A stretch of 10,918 nt of DNA from Planctomycetota bacterium (GTDB lineage Bacteria > Planctomycetota > UBA1135 > GCA-002686595): the NCBI GenBank assembly GCA_013140785.1, contig JABFRZ010000045.1, positions 1-10,918 on the forward strand, written 5' to 3'. This document shows positions 1 to 6,735 of this stretch, in pieces. Under the pieces are notes generated by a model, which searched no databases, had not been told where the DNA came from, and saw only the letters and a list, made by a program, of their open reading frames with translations. The position numbers and the translations under genes are program-made. Position 1 is the stretch's first letter; the number at the start of each line of letters is the position of its first letter.

Positions 1-609
1 GCCGCGCGCCCCGATCAACTCGGCGCCGACCAGCGCGACCGCCTCGGCCACGCGCTCGCACAGCGGCGGTTGGCCGTGCCCCTGGAACTCGGCGCTCTTT
101 TCGTTCGAGGTGCGCACGAGCACGAAGAGGCCGGCGTGCGCGCGCTTGCAAGCCTCGACGAAGGGCACGAGCGAGTCCGAGCCGAGATACGGGTTGAGCG
201 TGATCGCGTCGCACAGGTGCTCGCGCGGCGTGCCCGGTAGGCCCTCGAGGAAGGCCGTGGCGTATGCGGACGCGGTCGAAGCAATGTCCGAGCGCTTCAC
301 GTCACCGATCACCAGGAGGTCGTGGGCATGGGCGTGCGCGACCACCCGCTCCCAGGCCAACGCGCCGTCGGCGCCCAGCACTTCGAAGAAAGCCGACTGG
401 GGTTTCACCGCTGCGACCTGGCCGGCCACGAGCTCGATCAATTGCTTGGAGAATGCCTCGACCGCCGCGGCGCGTTCGGCGCGTGGCGCGCGCGCGTCTC
501 GCGCGGCCGCGAAGGCCGGGGGCAAGAGTTCGATGTGCGGGTCGATGCCCACCAGCGCGGGCGTGCGCACACGCTCGAGCGCGGCGTCCAGGCGATCGGC
601 GAAGTTCAT
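1..609 (-). CDS. pyrF: Orotidine 5'-phosphate decarboxylase, type 2 (5' part; C-terminus lies beyond the left edge)
   Basis: Decarboxylates OMP to UMP, the last step of de novo pyrimidine synthesis, in the cytoplasm. The visible 203 codons read from ATG at 609 to position 1 without a stop. Motifs in order are GIDP (residues 21-24), AVKPQSAFFE (67-76), the catalytic signature DVKRSDIAST (103-112, with the Asp-Lys-Asp set at 103, 105 and 108) and TLNPYLGSDSL (137-147). The GIDPH and KPQxAFFE wording is that of the long mycobacterial-type (type 2) PyrF rather than the short E. coli type. The usual Gly of KRGDI is Ser here. The family is about 270-280 residues, so roughly 70 residues are missing off the edge. 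Its ATG overlaps the stop of the DUF502 gene as ATGA, so translation is probably coupled to that gene. It is the last visible gene of a four-gene minus-strand run. Identity is secure; only the end is unknown. Confidence 0.93.
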   Translation of the reverse strand, partial: MNFADRLDAALERVRTPALVGIDPHIELLPPAFAAARDARAPRAERAAAVEAFSKQLIELVAGQVAAVKPQSAFFEVLGADGALAWERVVAHAHAHDLLVIGDVKRSDIASTASAYATAFLEGLPGTPREHLCDAITLNPYLGSDSLVPFVEACKRAHAGLFVLVRTSNEKSAEFQGHGQPPLCERVAEAVALVGAELIGARG

Positions 610-1550
610 GCGGAGTCTTTGCGCGGCTCCGAGGCCGGGAAGCTCGCGCTGCCGGCCGCGGCCGCGTTGGCCAGCTCGCGCGGGACGCGTTCCAACTCCG
701 GCAGCAGCACGCCGCCCGTCATCACGATGCGCACGGCCTCGTCGATCGTGATCGGGAGCGGGAGCACGAGCGCCGTTTCCACGAACATCGTGTAGCCGGT
801 CATGGGCATCGGCGAAGTCGGCAGGAACACGCACACGAGCTCCTTTCCGGTGACGCGGTCGAGCGAGCGGAGCGAGCCGTTCGTGATGAAAGCCAGCCCC
901 CACGACCCGGGGGTGGGGTAGGGCACGGCCACCACTTTGTCGAACTCGATCTTCTTCTTCTCGAAGAAGAACTGGACCAGCTGCTTCGAGTACGGATAGA
1001 CCGACTTCACCACCGGAATCAGCGTCATCGTGCGATCGACGTGCTGCATGAAGCGCCGTCCGACGAAGCCGCCGACCAGCCAGCCCAGCCACAGGACGAG
1101 CAAGAGCGACAGCACCACGCCGATCAGCGGATGCACGCGCTGCTTGACGTCGTCCCGCAGTCGTTCCGCGCGCAGAGCGAGTTCGTCTGGATCGCGCAGG
1201 AAACCGAGGTGCGCGTGCCGGTGGAGGCTAAGGGCCTCCTGGAAGCGGCGGTCCTGGAAGCCCTCGGGGCTGGTCGTGGCAAGCGACTGTAGGTCGAGCG
1301 GCAGGAGTTCGGTCGCGAGGTACTCGCTCGACAAGGGATCGATCCCTAGGACCTCGAGGGCCTTCCAGCCGAGCGCGTTGCCTTCCAGCGACCAGTAGAT
1401 CGCCGCGTTGATGGGCCCGGTGACGTAGCGGTTCACCATCTGGAACAGGAGCCCGAAGACCACCAGCGTCAGGACGACTGGCAGCAGGGTGACGACGCCG
1501 CGGAAGAAGAAGGCGGTCACCCCGCTGGGCTTCTTGCTCTCGAGTTCCAT
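606..1550 (-). CDS. DUF502 family membrane protein with an enlarged inter-helix segment
   Basis: A 314-residue membrane protein of the DUF502 family, whose biochemical role is unknown. TM helix 1 spans about residues 15-38 and TM helix 2 about 141-163. The family's soluble part follows: IPVVKSVYPYSKQ (178-190), VPYPTPGSWGLAFIT (209-223), VFLPTSPMPMTGY (241-253) and the C-terminal TIDEAVRIVMTGGVLLP (268-284). The tail beyond 290 is Ala/Ser-rich and probably disordered. From general knowledge, DUF502 proteins are nearer 200-220 residues with a short loop between the two helices. Here that segment is about 100 residues (roughly 40-140), is charged, and has no membrane helix. The start at 1550 is the only one placing TM1 near the N-terminus; no Shine-Dalgarno is visible. 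It lies 46 bp after the hemW-like gene, and its TGA overlaps the pyrF ATG. Family assignment is firm; function is not known. Confidence 0.9.
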   Translation of the reverse strand: MELESKKPSGVTAFFFRGVVTLLPVVLTLVVFGLLFQMVNRYVTGPINAAIYWSLEGNALGWKALEVLGIDPLSSEYLATELLPLDLQSLATTSPEGFQDRRFQEALSLHRHAHLGFLRDPDELALRAERLRDDVKQRVHPLIGVVLSLLLVLWLGWLVGGFVGRRFMQHVDRTMTLIPVVKSVYPYSKQLVQFFFEKKKIEFDKVVAVPYPTPGSWGLAFITNGSLRSLDRVTGKELVCVFLPTSPMPMTGYTMFVETALVLPLPITIDEAVRIVMTGGVLLPELERVPRELANAAAAGSASFPASEPRKDSA

Positions 1551-1566
1551 CCGTGCGCGGTCCGTG

Positions 1567-1588
1567 GCTCGCCCGGCGAGGGGCGAGC
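1567..1588. repeat. Inverted repeat in the gap between the hemW and DUF502 genes
   Basis: A perfect 8-bp inverted repeat, GCTCGCCC (1567-1574) and GGGCGAGC (1581-1588), with a 6-nt loop. It lies entirely within the 46-bp gap and ends 16 nt before the DUF502 start codon. In RNA it would form a very G+C-rich hairpin. No U-run follows it, so it is not a standard terminator. It could be a processing or attenuation element, or chance in high-G+C DNA. Confidence 0.35.
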
Positions 1589-1596
1589 GGCGGATG

Positions 1597-2844
1597 TTAC
1601 TCGCGCGCCACTCCCGAGCCTCGCGGCAGGGCCGACCCGTCCTTCGTGCAGGCCTGCAGCATGCGGCGGGCGATGGCGTCGGCCACGGGCCAACCTCGGC
1701 GGGTCAGCCGCTGGCGGCCCGCGCTGTCCTCGATGAAGCCCTGCTCGGAAAGCGTTTGCCGCAGGGACGCCGTTGGGTCGGGTCCAGAAAAGTCCGCGAT
1801 CCGCAGGGCTTCCAAAGGCTCGACCCCGGCCCGGGTTCTGAGGCCCAACCACCAGGTCTCGCCAAGGCGCACCGGAGCCGGCGGCGTCTCCTCCCAGGCA
1901 GTTTCGAAGCGCCCCGCCAGGGCGGCCTGGCGCCAGGGCATGATCGAGCGCGGGTTTCCAAAGCGCGTGTGGCCGAGCTTGCTGACCGCCGAGGGCCCGA
2001 TTCCGAGGTAGGGGCCGTTGGACCAGTAGTTGACGTTGTGCAGGCACTGCTGGCCATCCAATGCGAAGTTGGACACCTCGTATGCTCCGTAACCCGCCTC
2101 GCCGAGCTGCCCGTGAGTGCGCTCGAAAAAGGCCAGCTCGAGGTCCTCGGACAAGCGCTCGAAGGCGCCCGAGTGGAGCTGCGCCGCGAGCGGCGTCCCC
2201 TCCTCGTAGGTGAGCTGGTAGGCGCTCACGTGGTCCGGCCGGAGGGCGAGGACTTGGGCAAGCTCGCTCCCCCACCGCTCGAGCTCCTGGCCGGGCGCGC
2301 CATAGATGAGGTCGATGCTGACGCGCTCGAACCCAGCTCGTCGCGCAGCCTCGAAGGCCGCGAAGCTGGTACGGGCATCGTGGACGCGTCCGAAGAGGCT
2401 CAGGATGCGCGGGTCGAGGCTCTGGAAGCCGATCGAGAGTCGATCGACCCCGAGTTCGCGCAGGGCGCGGGCTTTTTCGAGGTCGAGGCTCTCTGGGTTG
2501 CACTCACAAGTGACCTCGAGGGCCGAAGTACGGAATGCAGTCAGCCGCTCGAGACCGTCGAGCAGGCGCGCGAGTTCGGCGGCCGAGTAGAAGGAGGGCG
2601 TTCCTCCGCCGAGGAACACGGTGCGCGGGCGGAGCGGGGCGCGCCCCTCGGCCTCGCGCAGCAGCGCGTCGAGCGTCCTGGGGAGGTCCTGGCCCTCGGC
2701 CGCGAGCGAGTAGAAGTCGCAGTAGGTGCACTTCGTGACGCAGAAGGGCACGTGCACGTAGAGCGGCGTGCCGGGCTCGGGGGAGAGCTCCGCTGCTCGC
2801 GGCTGCGCTCCGGCCTCTGGCTTTGCGGGCGGCGGGCGCGACAT
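1597..2844 (-). CDS. hemW: HemW-type radical SAM protein (coproporphyrinogen III oxidase-like)
   Basis: A 415-residue radical SAM protein. The cluster motif is CVTKCTYCDF (Cys35, Cys39, Cys42), which binds a 4Fe-4S cluster with S-adenosylmethionine. The position after the motif is Phe (CDF), not the fourth Cys of true HemN (CxxxCxxCxC), so this is the HemW branch. Other family features are LGGGTPS (78-84), ECNPES (114-119), RLSIGFQS (135-142), YEVSNFA (255-261), HNVNYW (269-274, matching the HNxxYW motif linked to haem binding in HemW) and YLGIGPSA (279-286). HemW is described as a haem chaperone delivering haem to membrane cytochromes, and is often mis-annotated as an oxygen-independent oxidase. 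The N-terminal 25 residues are a Pro/Ala-rich leader. ATG 2844 is the only plausible start and lacks a Shine-Dalgarno. It lies 46 bp downstream of the sigma gene and 46 bp upstream of the DUF502 gene, so it is likely co-transcribed. Confidence 0.93.
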   Translation of the reverse strand: MSRPPPAKPEAGAQPRAAELSPEPGTPLYVHVPFCVTKCTYCDFYSLAAEGQDLPRTLDALLREAEGRAPLRPRTVFLGGGTPSFYSAAELARLLDGLERLTAFRTSALEVTCECNPESLDLEKARALRELGVDRLSIGFQSLDPRILSLFGRVHDARTSFAAFEAARRAGFERVSIDLIYGAPGQELERWGSELAQVLALRPDHVSAYQLTYEEGTPLAAQLHSGAFERLSEDLELAFFERTHGQLGEAGYGAYEVSNFALDGQQCLHNVNYWSNGPYLGIGPSAVSKLGHTRFGNPRSIMPWRQAALAGRFETAWEETPPAPVRLGETWWLGLRTRAGVEPLEALRIADFSGPDPTASLRQTLSEQGFIEDSAGRQRLTRRGWPVADAIARRMLQACTKDGSALPRGSGVARE

Positions 2845-2890
2845 GCGCGCGAGGGTAGCACCCGGGCCGGCCAGGCTGACGCTCTACCAG

Positions 2891-3700
2891 CTAGCGGTCA
2901 CCGATCACGCGCGAGAGCTTGGCAAGCGTCTCGCGTTCGATCTGGCGCACACGCTCGCGCGTGAGGCCGACGACCTTGCCGATTTCCTTGAGGGTCATCG
3001 GCTCCTGACCCTCGCCGAGGCCGTAGCGCAGGCGCAGGATGGTCGCCTCGCGCTCGTCGATGTTCTCGAGCAGCACGCGCATGCGACCGAGCAGATCCGC
3101 CTGCTGGATCTCTTCCTCTGGCGAGGCCGCGCGCTCGTCCTCGACCGTGTCCTGAGTATTCGCCATGGCCTCGAGCGAGACCTGCGAACCGGACGCGGTG
3201 GATTGGATCGTCTGCTTGAGGAGGCGCCAGCTTTCGGCCGGGATGCCGAGCTCGCGCGCGACCTCCTCGACGCTCGGAGGCCGGCCCAGACGGAAGGCGA
3301 GCTCGCGCCCGACGACGCGCCAGCGCGAGATGAGCTCGGCCATGTAGCCAGGCACGCGCACCGACTGCAGCGTGTTGGTGAGCGCGCGTCGGATGGCCTG
3401 CTTGATCCACCACGAACCGTAGGTCGAAAAGCGACAGCCGGCGTTGGGGTCGAACTTCTCGGCCGCCTTGAGCAGGCCGATGTTGCCCTCCGCGATCAGG
3501 TCCTGGAGCGAGAGGCCCCGCTCCGCATACATCTTCGCGATCGACACGACCAGGCGAAGGTTGGCGCGCACCAGGTGCTCGCGCGCGGCCAAGTCCCCTT
3601 GCTGGACCCGGCGTCCCAACTGCTGCTCTTGCTCGGCGGTGAGCAGCGGGACCTCGTTGATCTCCTGGAGGTAGGTCTCCAGGCAACGTTCGGCGGAAAT
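2891..3700 (-). CDS. Group 2 sigma-70 RNA polymerase sigma factor (RpoD/SigA-like); start uncertain, probably ATT at 3700
   Basis: Directs RNA polymerase to promoters. Counting from the ATT at 3700 gives 269 residues. Region 1.2 begins at LETYLQEINEVPLLT (7-21). Region 2 has NLRLVVSIAK (47-56), DLIAEGNIGLLKA (67-79) and the 2.3/2.4 core FSTYGSWWIKQAIRRAL (91-107). Region 3 spans about 109-190. Region 4 ends in the helix-turn-helix MTLKEIGKVVGLTRERVRQI (235-254). There is no region 1.1 or long non-conserved insert, so it is group 2 (non-primary or alternative vegetative type) rather than a large RpoD. The frame stays open upstream to ATG 3919. Those 73 extra codons look non-coding: they are rich in CGA, AGG, AGA, GCA and TCT, which are rare in the gene body, and match no sigma region. 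The only in-frame conventional starts there are ATG 3919 and GTG 3904. An AAGGAG lies 7 nt before the ATT. If a conventional start is required, the gene is 2891-3919 (342 residues). It is the first gene of the four-gene run. Confidence 0.92.
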   Translation of the reverse strand: MSAERCLETYLQEINEVPLLTAEQEQQLGRRVQQGDLAAREHLVRANLRLVVSIAKMYAERGLSLQDLIAEGNIGLLKAAEKFDPNAGCRFSTYGSWWIKQAIRRALTNTLQSVRVPGYMAELISRWRVVGRELAFRLGRPPSVEEVARELGIPAESWRLLKQTIQSTASGSQVSLEAMANTQDTVEDERAASPEEEIQQADLLGRMRVLLENIDEREATILRLRYGLGEGQEPMTLKEIGKVVGLTRERVRQIERETLAKLSRVIGDR

Positions 3701-3713
3701 GGCGGGGCTCCTT
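3698..3713 (-). promoter_or_regulatory. Shine-Dalgarno AAGGAG with candidate ATT start codon of the sigma gene
   Basis: On the minus strand AAGGAG (3713-3708) is followed by a 7-nt spacer and ATT (3700-3698), exactly where conserved sigma-factor codons begin. AUU is a known but rare initiator, the classical case being infC. Other genes in this window show little or no Shine-Dalgarno, so the match may be significant or may be chance. An ATG-to-ATT sequence error would give the same picture. Confidence 0.45.
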
Positions 3714-3917
3714 GCGGTGGGGACTCGGGGTGCTCGTCTCGGAGGGCGCGCCGGATTCCTCGGGCGCGCGGTGAGGCCTGATCGGACCGCGCCGGAGGCG
3801 GTCTTGAGAGCGACCGGCCCCTGGACCGGAGAACCGGACTGGAAAGATCGGCGAGCGAGCCACGGGGCCGGCGGAAGTGGGTGTGCTAGCTTGAGTCGCA
3901 GCACCCGCCGGGCGCCC
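3701..3917. other. Divergent control region between the sigma run and the HPr-fusion gene
   Basis: If the sigma gene starts at 3700, these 217 bp must hold the promoters for both directions. Both strands are open through it in the frames of the flanking genes, but the codon content looks non-coding. I found no convincing -35/-10 pair on either strand. It contains a direct repeat of GGGCGCGC (about 3734 and 3758) and several ACCGG words (about 3812-3838). I cannot assign a function to these. Confidence 0.45.
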
Positions 3918-5228
3918 ATGACCGAGACAACCTTCGAGAAGCTGATCCTCGAGCGACAGTTCGTCGGGCCCCTGCAGGCTCACGCGGAAGTCTTCTTCCG
4001 TCTGTCGAATTCTCTTCTCGCGCCCGGGCTCGACGGCTGGAACAAGAAGCACTTCTTCCAGCTCGTCAGCGAGGCCGACGCGCTCGAATCGTTCCTCGAC
4101 GACTACGGTGCGCGCTACAACCGCACCTACGCCTTCCTGACCGAATTGGTCGCGTCGCTGCGCTGGTTCGCGCACGCGGGCTACAGCCTCTCGCACATGG
4201 TCTCGCGCCTCGAGTCCTACGGCGCGCCGAGCTGGAGCACGAGCGAGGACTGGAGCGAGGCCACCGCGGCCCTCGGGCAGGGACTCGCGTACCTGCGCGA
4301 CACGTCCACGCGTCTCATCCAGGCGGTGCGGGCCGAGGCCAAGCAGCTGTCGATCGAGCTCACGCCCGAGTCGTTCCCCGAGACGAACTTCATGCCCGTG
4401 ATCGCGCGCCGACGGCTGCCGCGCAGCGTCGGCCAGGCCGAGCTCCAGAACGAGGAGCAGAAGATCGGCGAGGTCGTGACCAAGTACCTGCAGGCCTGCG
4501 AGCTGCTCGGCGACCTGCGCGTGCGCCGCATCTTGGACCCGCGCGAGCGCCACGCCTACTTCTCGCGTCTGTGCACCGAGGCCCAGGCGCGCACCTACGA
4601 AGCCACGGTCCACAACCTGCAATCGACCTACGACACGCACATCCAGAACACCGTGCTCGAGGCGCGCGACGAGCGCCTGAACAAGCTGCGCGGCCACGCC
4701 TCGGCCACGCTGCACCTGCTGCAAGCCGTCACGCATCTCGCGCACTTCATCGAGCGGCACGAGACCGACATCCGCAGCGAGGAGGCCAAGCGCAAGATCA
4801 GCCAACTGGTCGAGCGCTCCGAGGTCGAGGGCGTGGCCTTGAACGTGTTTCTCTACTGGGGCGAGCGCTTCATGCGCAGCGGCCAAACCATGGCCGAGGC
4901 GCTCCTGCATGAGTACACGAAACTGCTGGAGCTCGAGCTCGAGTTGCCCGACCATCTCGCGTTGCACGCGCGGCCCGCGGCGCTGATCGTGGGCATCGTC
5001 AACTACCATTCGACGCCGGTCGAGATGGAGGTGGGCGGCAAGCGCTGCAACGCCGGTTCGATCCTGGAACTCCTCGTAGCGGTGGGCTCGATGCCGCACC
5101 ACAAGCACTTCGTCTTCCGCGGAGACGAGCGGCCCGTTCGCGACATCGCGCGCCTGTTCGCGGCCGAACTCGGTGAGAAGGGTCTCGACCTCCTGCCGGC
5201 CGAGCTGGCCTATCTGCGCGCGCAGTAA
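3918..5228 (+). CDS. HPr domain protein with a long N-terminal helical region (HPr fusion)
   Basis: A 436-residue soluble protein. Residues about 340-427 are a complete HPr-like (PTS phosphocarrier) domain: LHARPAALIV (349-358) contains His350 and Arg352, equivalent to His15 and Arg17 of HPr. NAGSIL (378-383) places Ser381 exactly 31 residues after the His, as Ser46 follows His15 in Bacillus HPr, with no gap needed in between. Thus both the EI-phosphorylated His and the HPr-kinase Ser site appear preserved. Residues 1-338 have no membrane segment or signal peptide. They are predicted mostly helical and charged, and resemble no family I recognise. Ordinary HPr is about 85-90 residues, so this is a fusion; no EI, EII or HPr kinase gene is in the window. 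ATG 3918 is chosen because the in-frame sequence upstream looks non-coding. No Shine-Dalgarno is visible. It is transcribed divergently from the sigma gene and converges on the phosphoesterase gene. A regulatory rather than sugar-transport role is my inference. Confidence 0.85.
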   Translation: MTETTFEKLILERQFVGPLQAHAEVFFRLSNSLLAPGLDGWNKKHFFQLVSEADALESFLDDYGARYNRTYAFLTELVASLRWFAHAGYSLSHMVSRLESYGAPSWSTSEDWSEATAALGQGLAYLRDTSTRLIQAVRAEAKQLSIELTPESFPETNFMPVIARRRLPRSVGQAELQNEEQKIGEVVTKYLQACELLGDLRVRRILDPRERHAYFSRLCTEAQARTYEATVHNLQSTYDTHIQNTVLEARDERLNKLRGHASATLHLLQAVTHLAHFIERHETDIRSEEAKRKISQLVERSEVEGVALNVFLYWGERFMRSGQTMAEALLHEYTKLLELELELPDHLALHARPAALIVGIVNYHSTPVEMEVGGKRCNAGSILELLVAVGSMPHHKHFVFRGDERPVRDIARLFAAELGEKGLDLLPAELAYLRAQ

Positions 5229-5256
5229 GCGCGCCGCACGCGCAGGCTAGCGCTAG
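5229..5256. terminator. Small inverted repeats between convergent stops (possible weak bidirectional terminator)
   Basis: The 24-bp gap between the HPr-fusion TAA and the phosphoesterase TAG contains GCGCG/CGCGC (5229-5233 and 5239-5243, 5-nt loop). Next to it is the 10-bp palindrome CTAGCGCTAG (5247-5256), which includes the phosphoesterase stop codon. There is no T-tract. The position between convergent genes is what a terminator would occupy, but the stems are short and in high-G+C DNA could be chance. Confidence 0.3.
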
Positions 5257-5987
5257 ATGCCGAGGCGCAGGCGCTCGCCCAGCACCTGCGGGAGGCCGGC
5301 GTCGAGGATGCGCGCGACTTCGACCTCGATGTCGTAGGGGATACGCAGGATCGAGGCGCGCATGCTCGTGGCGTCGAACAGCGCGTAGGCCGTGTCCGGA
5401 TTCTCGTCGCGTGGTTGGCCGACGCTCCCGACGTTGATGAGTGCCTTGCAGGTGTCCGCGAGGTCGATCTCGGCGTCGCAGGTGTAGGCCGTGCGCTCGG
5501 GCTCGTCCTTGAAGCGCATCACCGTCAGCGGGATGTGGCTGTGTCCGACGAAGCACACGGGGCGCGTCATTTCGTCGAGCGATGGATCTGCGTCCGAGAG
5601 GCTCAGGATGTAGTCGAAGAGCTCGGGCCGGTGCAGGGTCCCGTGTGCGACCTGGCAGTGCTCGAGCGTGGCCACGAGCGGCAGGCCCTTCAGCCAGCGC
5701 TTCTCCTCGGCGCTCAGTTTCGTGCGCGTCCAGGCCACGGCCGCGCGCGCGTAAGGATTGAAGGTGCGTTCGTCGAGCTCGTTGATGCACGCGGCGTCAT
5801 GGTTGCCCTTCACGACCACCGCGCCGCGCTCGCGCAGGAGCGCGATGCATTCGCTCGGAGCGCCGCCGTACCCGACCACGTCCCCCACACTGATCAAAGT
5901 GTCGATGCTGGCCTCGTCCATCTTCTCCAACACTGCGCGCAACGCCGTGAGGTTGGAGTGGATGTCGCCGAGGATCCCGTACTTCAT
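5253..5987 (-). CDS. Calcineurin-like metallophosphoesterase (YfcE/MJ0936-like)
   Basis: A 244-residue cytoplasmic two-metal phosphoesterase. All metal-ligand motifs are present in order: GDIHSN (Asp8, His10), GDVVGYGG (Asp36), GNHDA (Asn62, His63), AHGTLH (His115), GHSHIP (His149, His151), then the family-typical NVGSVGQPRD (185-194). The GDVVGYG and NVGSVGQPRD wording places it in the widespread bacterial/archaeal YfcE/MJ0936-type group, whose members hydrolyse phosphodiesters in vitro. The physiological substrate cannot be read from sequence. ATG 5987 is chosen because the fold begins immediately (MKYGILGDIH) and because it overlaps the stop of the upstream membrane-protein gene as ATGA; the frame is open further upstream but there it runs through that gene. 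Co-translation with the membrane protein is likely. The shared transcript suggests a functional link that I cannot name. Confidence 0.88.
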   Translation of the reverse strand: MKYGILGDIHSNLTALRAVLEKMDEASIDTLISVGDVVGYGGAPSECIALLRERGAVVVKGNHDAACINELDERTFNPYARAAVAWTRTKLSAEEKRWLKGLPLVATLEHCQVAHGTLHRPELFDYILSLSDADPSLDEMTRPVCFVGHSHIPLTVMRFKDEPERTAYTCDAEIDLADTCKALINVGSVGQPRDENPDTAYALFDATSMRASILRIPYDIEVEVARILDAGLPQVLGERLRLGI

Positions 5988-6712
5988 GCCGATGGCCCGC
6001 GCGCCGGGCCCGTGCGCAGGAGAAAACCAGCGAGAGCGAGCGACACTCCCGCGGCGAGCGCGGGGAGCAGAACTTCTCGAGTTGGGCGACGCAGGACGGC
6101 GCCCGCGTCGAAGAATGCGCTGAGCGGCGCGAAGCGCAAGTCGCGCGCGCACAGCGCGGGCACGAGCACGACGGCCGCCAGGAAGAGACCCGTGCGCACG
6201 GCAGTGGAGAGTTCTGGCAGGAGGACCAAGGCGGCGCTGCTCGCGAGCAGGAGGTCGGCGGTGAGGATAGCGGGCAAGGAGCGTCCCAGATCGGCCGGCG
6301 CGGCGGCCGAAAGGAGGGCGCCCACGAGAATAGGAAGCTGTAAAGCGGCGCCGGCCAGGAAGAGCGCGCCGAGTTCACCCAGGGCGCGCGTGCTTCCATC
6401 GACACGCACGAGAAAGGCCGCACCGCGCGAGAGCGCCACCAGGCCGAACCAGACGCCAATCAACCCTGCCGGGTGAGTCCAGGCCAGGAGGGCATAGATC
6501 GAGCCCGCGGGGGAAGGCAGGGGCCGGAGTCCATCCAGGAGCAGGATGCTGCCGAGGAGCGAAAGGGCGACGCCCCAAACGAGCGGACTCCGCATGATGG
6601 CGGCGAGAACCCAGCGCCAGATCGAGACAACCGGCATGGTTGGCGCTTGTAGCGGGCCCGACCCGACAGTCCCAGCCGTCTCTAGTGTTTCTTGTTCGCC
6701 AGGTTGGTTCAT
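5984..6712 (-). CDS. Uncharacterised polytopic membrane protein (about six helices)
   Basis: A 242-residue Ala/Leu-rich integral membrane protein. Hydrophobic stretches fall at about 43-59, 71-95, 112-138, 147-165, 173-189 and 214-232, giving roughly six helices. Few charged residues occur within them. Arg clusters at 103-109 and 208-212 are likely cytoplasmic. The size and six-helix layout are reminiscent of ABC-2 or CcmB-like permease subunits, but I see no decisive motif and no ATP-binding partner beside it, so I leave it unnamed. The start could be ATG 6712 or the internal ATG at 6637 (residue 26, just before the hydrophobic part); neither has a Shine-Dalgarno. An 8-codon mini-ORF overlaps ATG 6712. 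The stop overlaps the phosphoesterase ATG (ATGA). Transcribed divergently from parB. Confidence 0.7.
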   Translation of the reverse strand: MNQPGEQETLETAGTVGSGPLQAPTMPVVSIWRWVLAAIMRSPLVWGVALSLLGSILLLDGLRPLPSPAGSIYALLAWTHPAGLIGVWFGLVALSRGAAFLVRVDGSTRALGELGALFLAGAALQLPILVGALLSAAAPADLGRSLPAILTADLLLASSAALVLLPELSTAVRTGLFLAAVVLVPALCARDLRFAPLSAFFDAGAVLRRPTREVLLPALAAGVSLALAGFLLRTGPARGPSA

Positions 6713-6735
6713 ACAGGATATAGGAGTTTGGTCAT
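6709..6735 (-). CDS. Possible 8-codon leader ORF overlapping the membrane-protein start
   Basis: On the minus strand an ATG at 6735 opens a frame encoding MTKLLYPV and ends in TGA (6711-6709), which overlaps ATG 6712 as ATGA. A GAGG lies 6 nt before this ATG (6745-6742), while the main ORF has no ribosome site of its own. It could serve translational coupling, or be chance. Support is only positional. Confidence 0.25.
   Translation of the reverse strand: MTKLLYPV

Noticed and set aside
264..1292. Plus-strand open frame of 342 codons opposite pyrF and DUF502
   Set aside because: Arg/His-rich translation typical of an antisense shadow. Both genes on the other strand are recognisable families.
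1489..2964. Long plus-strand open frame (491 codons) opposite the hemW gene
   Set aside because: Antisense shadow of a radical SAM gene with all its motifs; Arg/Glu/Ala-rich without any family resemblance.
3884..3892. Extended -10-like TGCTAGCTT before the HPr-fusion gene
   Set aside because: No matching -35 at 16-18 bp upstream, and only a partial -10 match.
2898..5108. Very long minus-strand open frame (736 codons) opposite the HPr-fusion gene and through the sigma gene
   Set aside because: It lies antisense to a gene with a clear HPr domain and out of frame with the sigma gene. Composition follows the mirror of G/C-rich third positions, and no domain is visible.
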